Assembly (NCBI GenBank): GCA_009841225.1
Contig: VXMF01000008.1
Location: 253,699 to 317,698 of the forward strand
Direction of reading: 5' to 3'
Source of the DNA: Terriglobia bacterium
GTDB lineage: Bacteria; Acidobacteriota; Terriglobia; Bryobacterales; UBA6623
DNA length: 64,000 nucleotides
The notes below the pieces were generated by a model, which saw only the letters and a list, made by a program, of their open reading frames with translations, ran no database searches and was not told the origin of the DNA. The position numbers were made by a program, and so were the translations under genes. Shown piece by piece: positions 17,514-25,411 of the stretch. The number at the start of each line of letters is the position of its first letter. Positions within the stretch are counted from its first letter, which is position 1.

Positions 17514-18605
17514 ATGGCACTCGAATCGTCTTCTCGCGTGAAGCAGCGAGCGCACGAGCTCGGCTTCGAACTGGCGGGCGTGGCCGCGCCAGGACCAACC
17601 CTAGAATCGATGTTCTACCCGCAGTGGCTAGAGCAGGGCTATCACGGCGAAATGGCCTACCTCGCGGGCCGGCGGGGCGAACTGCGCGCCGACGCCCGCT
17701 CGCTGCTGCCATCGGCAAGGTCGGTGATCTGCGTGGGAAAGGTTTACAACACGCCGGACCCCTACTCGACCGATTTCGAAGGCGGCGGGCAGGGCTGGGT
17801 GTCCCGCTACGCCTGGGGCGAGGACTACCACGGCGTGATGAAGTCCCGCCTGCAGGAGCTGGCGGACTGGATCCGCTGCGAATACGGCAGCGGGGTGAAG
17901 TGCAAGGTCTGCGTCGACACCTCGCCGCTGCTGGAGCGGGCCTATGCGCGCAGCGCGGGGCTGGGCTGGATCGGCAAGAATTGCTGCCTCATCGACGAGC
18001 AGCTCGGCTCGTGGTTCTTCCTCGGAGAGATCTTGACTTCGCAGGAGTTCGAGCCCGACGACGACGCACCTTACCGCTGCGGCACCTGCCGCCGCTGCAT
18101 CGACGCCTGCCCGACGGATGCGTTGGTCGAAGTCGAGGCTGATACAGGCCCCGCGTACGCCCTGGACTCGCGGCTGTGCATCTCGTACTGGACCATCGAA
18201 CTGCGCGGGCCCATTCCGGCCGAACACCGGGCAGCGGTCGGCTCGCACGTGTTCGGCTGCGACATCTGCCAGGACGTCTGCCCTTGGAACAGCCCGCGGC
18301 GGGCAGCCACTAGCAAGGAGCCTTCGTTCGCGCCCGAGAACGCGACGCCCGGCTTAGCGGAAATCGCCGAACTGAGCGAGGACGAGTTCAACGCCCGGTT
18401 CGGGGGCTCACCGATCCAGCGCAGCCGCTACGCGGGATTCCTGCGAAACGTTGCGGTGGCCATGGGCAACAGCGGCAACCTGTCTTTCCAAGAGGCCTTG
18501 AAAAAGCTGGCGCGATCGGGCCAGCCGCTCGTACGCGAACACGCCGAGTGGGCGCTAGCCAAGCTGCAGCGCAAGACCGAAGGAGAATCACCCGGCGCGG
18601 AGTGA
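17514..18605 (+). CDS. queG: Epoxyqueuosine reductase QueG
   Basis: This 363-residue cobalamin- and iron-sulfur-dependent enzyme performs the last step of tRNA queuosine synthesis. The cobalamin-binding N-terminal domain has 'SVICVGKVYN' and 'YAWGEDYHGVMK', and the catalytic Asp sits in 'VDTSPLLERAYA'. Two 4Fe-4S motifs follow: 'CGTCRRCIDACP' near residue 190 and 'CDICQDVCPWN' near 245. The C-terminal stretch 'SGQPLVREHAEWALAKL' is a short HEAT-like end. The ATG at 17514 gives the standard length. It is monocistronic and convergent with the next gene (four-base gap). Confidence 0.93.
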   Translation: MALESSSRVKQRAHELGFELAGVAAPGPTLESMFYPQWLEQGYHGEMAYLAGRRGELRADARSLLPSARSVICVGKVYNTPDPYSTDFEGGGQGWVSRYAWGEDYHGVMKSRLQELADWIRCEYGSGVKCKVCVDTSPLLERAYARSAGLGWIGKNCCLIDEQLGSWFFLGEILTSQEFEPDDDAPYRCGTCRRCIDACPTDALVEVEADTGPAYALDSRLCISYWTIELRGPIPAEHRAAVGSHVFGCDICQDVCPWNSPRRAATSKEPSFAPENATPGLAEIAELSEDEFNARFGGSPIQRSRYAGFLRNVAVAMGNSGNLSFQEALKKLARSGQPLVREHAEWALAKLQRKTEGESPGAE

Positions 18606-18609
18606 GCGC

Positions 18610-19062
18610 CTAGTTGTTCCTTCTCCTCCTGCGATTGTTCTCGGGTTCGGGCTCTTCGGCGGGCTCGGCTTCGATGATCTCGAGTTCGACGTCGCCCTCT
18701 TCGGCGCGCTGCTTGGCGGTCGCCTCGTCGACAATCTCCAAGGCGATCGGCTGCTCCATGTAGGCAGCGCCGGCACCGCCGGTGAGGATCATCAACCGAT
18801 AGCGCTTCATCTCTGTGCCATCGGGCACCTTGAAGGTGATCGCGTCAGCGGTCTGCTCGGTAATCTCGACCTCTACATCGGCACCGCCAGCAGTGATGTA
18901 CAGCCTGTCGACAGTGGGCTGGGCGAGATCCGAACCCTTGGCGACAGCGGTGCCGCCGGGCGCAACGGCATCGGGCACAACCTCAGTCAGGCGGGGCACG
19001 GCCAGCGCCATCCCGCACGCCAGCGTCAGCAAGAGGATCGTGAGACGGAATGTACTTTTCAT
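18610..19062 (-). CDS. Small secreted protein, unknown, IPT/TIG-like with acidic tail
   Basis: The start at 19062 is preferred because GGAGGG lies six bases before its ATG. This gives 150 residues with a signal peptide ('FRLTILLLTLACGMALA'). The mature part 'RLTEVVPDAVAPGGTAVAKG' followed by 'VEITEQTADAITFKVPDG' resembles one IPT/TIG immunoglobulin-like beta-sandwich (proline-led, 'GG-x-x-V-x-G'). The C terminus turns into an alternating acidic stretch (about residues 112-140) and ends 'NNRRRRRNN'. No enzyme motif is visible. It is probably an extracellular or periplasmic binding or structural protein; function unknown. Confidence 0.7.
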   Translation of the reverse strand: MKSTFRLTILLLTLACGMALAVPRLTEVVPDAVAPGGTAVAKGSDLAQPTVDRLYITAGGADVEVEITEQTADAITFKVPDGTEMKRYRLMILTGGAGAAYMEQPIALEIVDEATAKQRAEEGDVELEIIEAEPAEEPEPENNRRRRRNN

Positions 19063-19368
19063 GACCATCCCTCCTTCCGGTGGAACGATATTAAACCACA
19101 CTCGCTCCGGGTGCAACCGAAAATTGCGGGTGGTGCGCGAGACCCGCGAGGTCACGCGCGCCCAAGATCGAAGGCGCCGACATTGCAGGGCTACCTAAGG
19201 CGGTCTCGCTCTTGTTACGGCACCATGCAGAGTTACTTTGGCTGCCCGCCACTACAATGGCGAAGGCATCGCCGATGAGGACCTCGAGCAGCCGTAGCGC
19301 CGCTCCGACCCGCGGTGAAATACAGCACCTCGTTGCCTTCCATCTTGCGGAGCTTGCCCTAGCCAACT
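19063..19368. other. Divergent intergenic region, no gene seen
   Basis: The 306 bases between the small secreted protein and the sulfatase must contain both promoters. I see no convincing open frame, RNA gene or repeat. Confidence 0.4.
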
Positions 19369-21114
19369 ATGGTTTACGCAAAACACGTCGTCGGGGCCGT
19401 CGCAGCGCTCGGGTTGCTGCTTGCGGGGGTCGCGCGGGCCGCGAAGCCAAACGTCGTGATCGTAATGACGGACGATCAAGGCTACGGCGATCTTTCCGTC
19501 CACGGAAACCCTGTGTTGCGGACGCCGAACCTAGATCGGCTGCACGCCCAGTCGGTCCGCTTCACTGACTTTCACGTCAGCCCGTTCTGCACGCCTACCA
19601 GAGCCGCGCTGATGACTGGTCGATACGCAGCCAGAACCGGCGCGTACCGCACGTCGCACGGGAGCACCGCCATCCACGCTCGCGAGGTGACGATGGCGGA
19701 GGTCTTCGCCGCCAACGGCTACCGGACCGGACTGTTCGGGAAGTGGCACCTTGGCGACAACTATCCTTCGCGGCCAATGGACAAGGGCTTCCAACACGCC
19801 GTCTGGCACCGCTGCGGGGGCGTGACGCAGATATCGGACTACTACGGCAACGATTACTTCGACGACACTTACCTCGTCAACGACAGCTGGCGGTCGTTCG
19901 AAGGCTACTGCACGAACGTGTGGTTTCGCGAAGCCACCCGCTTCATCGAGGCCGAGCCTAGCGAGCCGTTCTTCGCCTATATCGCCACTAACGCGCCGCA
20001 CGGCCCCTTTCTGGTAGCGCCGCGCTATAGCGAGCCATACGAGCGGGCTGGCGACGAGCCGCAGAACGCGGCGTTCAAAGGGATGATTGCCAACTTCGAC
20101 GAGAACTTCGGCAAGTTCCTCGCCAAGCTCGAGACTCTTGGGATCGCCGAAAACACGATCCTCGTATTCCTTACGGACAACGGCACGGCACGCGGCGCCC
20201 GCTTTGAAGGCGGCGTTGACGGGCATCCGGCTAGCGGCTTCAACGCCGGGATGCGGGGCCGCAAATCTTCGGCCTTCGATGGCGGCCACCGGGTCCCTCT
20301 GTTCATCCGCTGGCCCGCGGGGGGCCTTGGTCGGCCGCGGGATGTAGACGGCCTCGCCGCCCATATTGATCTCCTCCCCACCCTGATCGAGCTCTGCGGG
20401 TTGGAGCGAGGGAGCGGCCCTCCTCTGGACGGGCAATCGCTGGCCGACACGCTTCGAGGGAACGGACGGCTACCGGACCGAGTCCTGTTTGCCCAGATTC
20501 ACGGCGGCACGGGATACGCGAGACCCGGTGACCGCTGGGAGGGATCGGCAGTGATGACCTCCCGCTGGCGCTTGGTCGCAGGCAGCCTTCTCTACGACAT
20601 GCAGAGGGATCCGTCGCAGAGCCGCGACGTCGCGGCGGAGTATCCCGAGACGGTCACTCGGCTCAGAGCCGCGCACGAGCGCTGGTATCGGTCGGTCGCG
20701 CCGGGAATGCGCCCCACTCGGATCGTTATCGGCAGCGAGGCCGAGAATCCCGCCGACCTTACCAGCCAAGAGTGGCAAGCGCCAGGCAGCCACGTGGTCT
20801 GGAGCCGCAGTCACCTAGAGCAGCGCAAGCTAGAAAGCTGGCCGTGGCTGGTCGATGTGAGCCAAGCGGGCAGGTACAGATTCACCCTGTCGCGCTGGCC
20901 GAGGTACTTGGCCCGCCCCATCGCATCCACGCGGGCCCGGCTGCAGATCGGCGACATCGTCCGCGAATCCGCAATTTCCGAGCCGGACGCCGCCACGGAA
21001 GTCTCCTTCGAAGTCGAACTCTCGGCTGGCCCGGCGGAGCTCCAGACATGGCTTACGGAACCGGGCGGACAGACCCACGGCGCGTACTTCGTGAGCGTCG
21101 AGCGACTCGAATAG
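19369..21114 (+). CDS. Exported arylsulfatase with C-terminal extension
   Basis: This 581-residue protein has a Sec signal peptide ending 'LLLAGVARA'. It has 'NVVIVMTDDQGYGDLSVHGN' (metal Asp pair), the signature 'CTPTRAALMTGRYAARTG' (formylglycine Cys in C-T-P-T-R), 'GLFGKWHLGDN' and 'VFLTDNGTARG'. Residues about 460-581 form an extra beta-rich domain seen in some arylsulfatases of marine and soil heterotrophs ('YRFTLSRWP' and 'GPAELQTWLTEPGGQ' are its clearest parts). Unlike the other three sulfatases here it lacks a Tat RR motif. Confidence 0.9.
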   Translation: MVYAKHVVGAVAALGLLLAGVARAAKPNVVIVMTDDQGYGDLSVHGNPVLRTPNLDRLHAQSVRFTDFHVSPFCTPTRAALMTGRYAARTGAYRTSHGSTAIHAREVTMAEVFAANGYRTGLFGKWHLGDNYPSRPMDKGFQHAVWHRCGGVTQISDYYGNDYFDDTYLVNDSWRSFEGYCTNVWFREATRFIEAEPSEPFFAYIATNAPHGPFLVAPRYSEPYERAGDEPQNAAFKGMIANFDENFGKFLAKLETLGIAENTILVFLTDNGTARGARFEGGVDGHPASGFNAGMRGRKSSAFDGGHRVPLFIRWPAGGLGRPRDVDGLAAHIDLLPTLIELCGLERGSGPPLDGQSLADTLRGNGRLPDRVLFAQIHGGTGYARPGDRWEGSAVMTSRWRLVAGSLLYDMQRDPSQSRDVAAEYPETVTRLRAAHERWYRSVAPGMRPTRIVIGSEAENPADLTSQEWQAPGSHVVWSRSHLEQRKLESWPWLVDVSQAGRYRFTLSRWPRYLARPIASTRARLQIGDIVRESAISEPDAATEVSFEVELSAGPAELQTWLTEPGGQTHGAYFVSVERLE

Positions 21115-21190
21115 CCTCGAGATCCGTTGGGCTCTAGCGGGCCTAGGTGCTAAGCATTGCCCGTCGGGCCTCACGATCCAAGGCATCGCC

Positions 21191-21220
21191 AAGGTTGCGT
21201 TGAATCGCAAGTGCAACCTT
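21191..21220. repeat. Perfect inverted repeat downstream of sulfatase
   Basis: AAGGTTGC and GCAACCTT are perfect 8-bp arms around a 14-base loop. Inside them a second, alternative hairpin (TTGCG / CGCAA) is possible. It sits 76 bases after the sulfatase stop and could be part of its 3' end. Confidence 0.4.
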
Positions 21221-21232
21221 CAAATATCATGA

Positions 21233-21257
21233 CAATTTAAAGTTGATGTTTAAATTG
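21233..21257. repeat. AT-rich perfect 9-bp inverted repeat
   Basis: CAATTTAAA, a seven-base loop and TTTAAATTG pair perfectly. The stem has only two G/C pairs in a genome of high GC and no T-run follows. It is more like a protein-binding palindrome than an intrinsic terminator. Confidence 0.45.
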
Positions 21258-21563
21258 TTGCTCGCACTGCCGCCGGCCGGCTAGAGATAACTGGCCTGAA
21301 ACACACTACGCAGTTTCGAATGGGCAGGGCGGGTGCTCGGGAAGTTCCTTGATCTCAACAACCGACACATGCTCGGCTAGCTGTTGGGAGAACGCCGTGC
21401 AATTCACTCATTTCCGTTCCTTGGGGTGGAATTGGTAACCCTCGGACGGATTACTCTAGGCTGTGGTGGCGCGGGCCGCTGTGGGATCCGAGCCTTCGGG
21501 TTGGGATTAAGACCGCGTTTCTCGATCCCCGTGATCTTGAGCCCTGCTGTCTGTATGTTTTGG
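21258..21563. other. Intergenic region, no gene seen
   Basis: This is the rest of the 449-base gap between the sulfatase and the DUF6338 gene. Short frames exist, but none has recognisable similarity or a ribosome-binding site. Confidence 0.35.
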
Positions 21564-22205
21564 TTACTCTGTCTTGGCATGATTTCGGTCCTTTGTCGAA
21601 TGATTAGGGAACTCCACGTGCAGGTCGGAATCCGGACGCGAGAAATATAGCATCGGCACGTCGAAGCTGTCGTCTTCCGAAATCCAAATCTTCACGTCCA
21701 CCAGCAGGAGTTCCCTAAGTCTTCCGGTTTCGGAGTATCCTCGAACCCATCCAGCGTATGTGATGCCCTTTTCGAGGTCTCGGACATGCACGTATTCTAC
21801 CCCCTCTCCAGGATCGCTGAATGTGAGATCCCATAAGTCCTGCTTGCCGTGTGTTGGGCTCACGTTGAACCGATTCAGGATGCGGATCATCCATCGATGC
21901 GTGGATCCGTAGATCCAACCGACGGCAAAGATCACGGCAGCGATCGATGACCACAGAATCTCATCTGCGAAATCGACATTCTTCGGAAGCGGCTCCCCGA
22001 GTTGTGGGGACGAAAACTCCATGCCAAGAATCGTGTATGAGAAATACACTGCGAGGTAGGTCAGCACGCCGAAGATGAAGGCCCGAATCAGGAACTCTAG
22101 TGTTCGCAGCTGCTCCTTCATTGCATACGTACTGACGAGCTGCGTCCATATCAGCCCAGGCAAGAGCATCACGGCAAGCTGGATGAACAGAATGTCTATT
22201 CGCAA
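21564..22205 (-). CDS. DUF6338-like membrane protein, unknown function
   Basis: This 213-residue protein has three hydrophobic segments ('LFIQLAVMLLPGLIWTQL', about 4-22; 'FLIRAFIFGVLTYLAVYFSY', about 38-58; 'SSIAAVIFAVGWIYG', about 86-100). A soluble domain follows with 'LWDLTFSDPGEGVEYVHV', 'GITYAGWVRGYSETG' and 'ELLLVDVKIW'. This plan is that of the DUF6338 proteins, small two- or three-helix membrane proteins of unknown role, often in accessory regions. A strong GGAGGAG precedes the ATG and an AT-rich promoter candidate lies upstream. A truncated second copy of its 3' end is at 25168-25355. Confidence 0.7.
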   Translation of the reverse strand: MRIDILFIQLAVMLLPGLIWTQLVSTYAMKEQLRTLEFLIRAFIFGVLTYLAVYFSYTILGMEFSSPQLGEPLPKNVDFADEILWSSIAAVIFAVGWIYGSTHRWMIRILNRFNVSPTHGKQDLWDLTFSDPGEGVEYVHVRDLEKGITYAGWVRGYSETGRLRELLLVDVKIWISEDDSFDVPMLYFSRPDSDLHVEFPNHSTKDRNHAKTE

Positions 22206-22266
22206 GGTCTCCTCCGGCTAAAGCGCGACACGCTCTGACTCTGTATGATATCAACGCGTTATTCGC

Positions 22267-22295
22267 TTTATAATTCTATTATACTCCTTGTTTAA
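22267..22295 (-). promoter_or_regulatory. Candidate sigma-70-like promoter for the DUF6338 gene
   Basis: On the reverse strand TTAAAC (22295-22290) and TATAAA (22272-22267) are 17 bases apart, and a perfect TATAAT also lies at 22283-22278. The stretch is far richer in A+T than its surroundings and lies 60-90 bases before the ATG. The -35 match is poor, so this is a guess from position and composition. Confidence 0.35.
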
Positions 22296-22404
22296 TTTTG
22301 ATGCTATTGTATGTAATCCGCATCTGCTGCTCGCGATAGTAACGGGATGAGGAACATCGAGTTTGCCGAGACCGCGGACGACTGCCGCAGTCAGACTTGA
22401 GCGT

Positions 22405-22680
22405 TCAGGGCAGGTCCAGCGCCGGGTTGCGGTCAAAGAAGTCGAATGGGCGAAGCTCGAAGTCGTACCACATCGTTGGCATTACCGGCCAGTCCTCCGA
22501 GCCGGGCAAGTGACGCATGCCGATCGTGTGCCACACGACAATGTCTCTGTCTCGGACCGGCCGGTCGGCTGCGGTCCACTACGGCAGCCCCATGCCAGGC
22601 TCGCTCAAGGTCGGGCGATCCCCGGCCGCATGGCGCTCTGCATCTCGTTGCGGCGTCACCCAGAGGTGATGGTCGATGAA
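22405..22680 (-). pseudogene. Truncated copy of the copper amine oxidase 3' end
   Basis: The last 92 codons (stop included) of the amine oxidase at 25412-27358 recur here, ending with the same 'FDFFDRNPALDLP' and stop. In the intact gene a Glu codon follows 'EPGMGLP'; here it is TAG, so the frame is broken as well as truncated. The similarity continues past the stop to about 22343 and ends sharply at 22680, where the sequence switches to the upstream region of the PhoD gene. It is one half of a segmental duplication that flanks that gene. Confidence 0.85.
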
Positions 22681-22752
22681 CTGCTTGAACCATGAGCAGC
22701 AGTCACGACTTGCGCCGACCATTCGAGCCAGCCTGTTATATTTGCGCATCGG

Positions 22753-25065
22753 ATGATGCCGTTCAGAAAGAGACAACCCACTCTGCAACAAGGCGCCGAC
22801 AGCATTGCCCGACGCGACTTCGTGAGAGCGGCGGGGGCGGTTGCCATGGGTGTTGCGCCAAGACTGCGAGCCGCTACCGGACTGGCATTTAGCTTTCAAT
22901 CAAGCTGGCACGGAAACAGGATTTGGGTAGGAAAGGAGTATTGGGCAAATCCGCTCCAAGACTGGCGCGTGGAAGACGGCGAGGTCATCGCCCAGGCCGC
23001 GGCAGGCCGGACCCTGCACTTGCTCACCCACCAAGTGTCCGCATCCGGAAGCGGGTTCGACATGGAAACCAGCATCAGGCTGGCCTCGCCGGGAGCTGGC
23101 GGGAGTGCGGTCAGCAAGACCTGGGCCGGTTTCGCATTCGGCATTCGGGGAGGACTGCCGGGCTATCAACATGCGCTGGTCCACCCCGGCGCTTCTGTTG
23201 CGGCCGGCTTGCGTGGTGACGGGCGCGTATTCTGCGGAAACGCTGTTGGCGGGCCCGTGCCCCTCGATGCTCCGGTGCGCTTGACGTTGAGTGTACGCCC
23301 GGTGGGCGCTGCCTACGAAGCCACTCTTTCCGCAGACCCCGCATCGGGAGGCACGGCGGCTGAGGTCACCGAGACCATCGATCCATCCCGGTTGCCAGGC
23401 AATGTCGCGCTGGCTGCTCAAGCGCCCGGCCGTCCCGGCGCGGAAACCAGCGGCGTGGAATGGGGATTCCGGGACTGGAAAGTCGGCGGCCCACAGATCG
23501 AGGCACATCCGGACCAGACCTTCGGTCCGATCCTGTGGACGCAATACACCTTGAGCCGGCGGACGCTCAAACTCGCGGCGCTGTTTCCGCCGCTGGGCGC
23601 AGACGACGAATGGACCGCGCGGCTTGAGGCGCGCCAGGGAACAACCTGGACGACAATTGCCTCCGCACCGATCGAGCGCCTATCGCGGACCGCAGTCTTT
23701 CGCGTCGAGAAGTGGGACGAGACGCTCGATGTGAGATACCGCGTGGCCTATGACTGGCAGGAAACCGAGCATTACTGGGAGGGCGTGATTCGCAAGGATC
23801 CCCGCGGACAAGAGCGACTGCGGATAGGGATTTTCTCTTGTGATCACGGGGAGGTTTTTCCGCAGCGTCGACTGGTGCGGAATATCACGCGCCAAGACCC
23901 CGATATCGTGTTCTTCGCCGGCGATCAAATCTATGAGGGTTACGGCGGTTTCGGCGTTGCCAGAGGGAAGCCGAGCGGGGAAGCCATGCTCGACTACCTG
24001 CGCAAGTACTGGCAGTTCGGCTGGACCTGGCGCTCGGTGTTGAAGGATCGCCCAAGCATCATCGTCCCCGACGATCACGATGTCTTTCAGGGAAATATCT
24101 GGGGCCAGGCAGGGCGCGCCCTGCCCCCCTCACCCGACGGCCGGGGGTTCGAGGGGGGTGGATTCCTGATGGAGGTGGACTGGGTCAATGCCGTGCAGCG
24201 GACCCAGTCCGGCCATCTGCCCGACGCTGTTGACCCGGCGCCCTGCGAGAGCGGTATCGAGGTGTACTTCACAGAGCTGCGCTACGGCGGTGCGAGCTTC
24301 GCGATCATCGAGGACCGCAAATTCAAGACCGGCCCTGCCGACATCCTGAGCCCAGAGCAACGGGCAGCGGTGCGCAAAGACCCTGCCGTCGTTGACGTTG
24401 AAGGCGCCGAATTGCTAGGGCCGCGTCAAGAAGCGTTCTTGCGCAGGTGGGCTCGCGAAAGCGCCGACGCCGACTTCCGATTGGTGTGTTCGCAAACGAT
24501 TTTCTGCAAGGCTACGACCCACTCCGGCGGCAACCTCGCCCGCCGCCAAGCCGACCTCGATTGCGGAGGCTGGCCCCAGACAGCCCGGAACCGGGCCCTA
24601 GCCATCTTGCGGCCAGCACGCGACTTGATCATGCTGCACGGCGACCAGCACATCGGCTCGCTCGTGCGTCACGGAATCGAGGATTGGGAGGACGGTCCGG
24701 TCGCGTTCATGGTTCCAGGAACGTCGAACGGATTCCCGCGGGCGTGGTGGCCCGAGCAGCCTGGAGAGAATCGTCGGCCTGGCGCGCCCGCCTGGACCGG
24801 CCGCTATCGCGACGGCCTCGGAAACCGAATGACCGTTCTGGGCGCCGCCAACCCCGACAAAGGAAGCAACACCAGGGAAGGCCAAGCGGGACTGAGCGCA
24901 GAAGAAGTCGCTCACCGCAAGGGCTCGGGCCACGGCATTGTGATCCTTGATCGCAGAGCGCGCGAGGCGAGGTTTGAGATCTGGCGACATGCGTTCGACG
25001 CGGCCAAGCCTGGACGCAACGACCAGTTCGCGGGCTTTCCGATAGTCCTGAGGCTATCTGGCTGA
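22753..25065 (+). CDS. phoD: PhoD-like alkaline phosphatase / phosphodiesterase, Tat-exported
   Basis: This 770-residue protein has a Tat leader ('ARRDFVRAAGAVAMGVAP', RR near residue 20). Residues about 45-245 form a beta-rich lectin-like domain ('SWHGNRIWVGKEYW', 'GFDMETSIRLASPG'). The PhoD metallophosphatase domain follows, with 'IGIFSCDHGE', 'PDIVFFAGDQIYEGYGG', 'SIIVPDDHDVFQGNIWG' and, near the end, 'LIMLHGDQHIGSLVRHG', supplying the metal-binding Asp/His residues. PhoD enzymes release phosphate from phosphodiesters such as teichoic acids or phospholipid head groups. The N-terminal extension is unusual and may bind polysaccharide. The gene sits between two copies of a duplicated segment. 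Confidence 0.85.
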   Translation: MMPFRKRQPTLQQGADSIARRDFVRAAGAVAMGVAPRLRAATGLAFSFQSSWHGNRIWVGKEYWANPLQDWRVEDGEVIAQAAAGRTLHLLTHQVSASGSGFDMETSIRLASPGAGGSAVSKTWAGFAFGIRGGLPGYQHALVHPGASVAAGLRGDGRVFCGNAVGGPVPLDAPVRLTLSVRPVGAAYEATLSADPASGGTAAEVTETIDPSRLPGNVALAAQAPGRPGAETSGVEWGFRDWKVGGPQIEAHPDQTFGPILWTQYTLSRRTLKLAALFPPLGADDEWTARLEARQGTTWTTIASAPIERLSRTAVFRVEKWDETLDVRYRVAYDWQETEHYWEGVIRKDPRGQERLRIGIFSCDHGEVFPQRRLVRNITRQDPDIVFFAGDQIYEGYGGFGVARGKPSGEAMLDYLRKYWQFGWTWRSVLKDRPSIIVPDDHDVFQGNIWGQAGRALPPSPDGRGFEGGGFLMEVDWVNAVQRTQSGHLPDAVDPAPCESGIEVYFTELRYGGASFAIIEDRKFKTGPADILSPEQRAAVRKDPAVVDVEGAELLGPRQEAFLRRWARESADADFRLVCSQTIFCKATTHSGGNLARRQADLDCGGWPQTARNRALAILRPARDLIMLHGDQHIGSLVRHGIEDWEDGPVAFMVPGTSNGFPRAWWPEQPGENRRPGAPAWTGRYRDGLGNRMTVLGAANPDKGSNTREGQAGLSAEEVAHRKGSGHGIVILDRRAREARFEIWRHAFDAAKPGRNDQFAGFPIVLRLSG

Positions 25066-25167
25066 CCGCTCGTGCCGGCGGAAGTGCAGATCCTGCCAAG
25101 AGCCAGAAGGGCAGAACAGCCGCCGATTATTCTGGCCGCAATGCATGCGTTTCGCTAGTTGAGCCTC

Positions 25168-25355
25168 GTCGAATGATTGCGGAACTCCACATGTAGCTCG
25201 GAATCCGGGTGCGAGCAATTTAGCACCGGCACGTCGAAGCAGTCGTCTTCCGAGATCCAGAACTTCACATCCACCAGCAGGCGTTCCCAAAGTCTTCCGG
25301 TTTCGGAGTACCCTCGAACCCATCCAGCCTATGTGACGCCCTTTTCGAGGTCACG
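25168..25355 (-). pseudogene. Truncated copy of the DUF6338 gene
   Basis: About 186 bases closely match 21595-21780, the C-terminal third of the DUF6338 coding region. Here they are cut off from the rest of the gene and joined directly to sequence that lies just downstream of the amine oxidase. No start codon or N-terminal half remains. The 346-base gap between phoD and the amine oxidase holds nothing else recognisable. Confidence 0.8.
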
Positions 25356-25411
25356 GGAAGGGAACATCGAGTCCGCGGAGAGCGCCGACGACGGCCGCCA
25401 GACTCGAGCGT

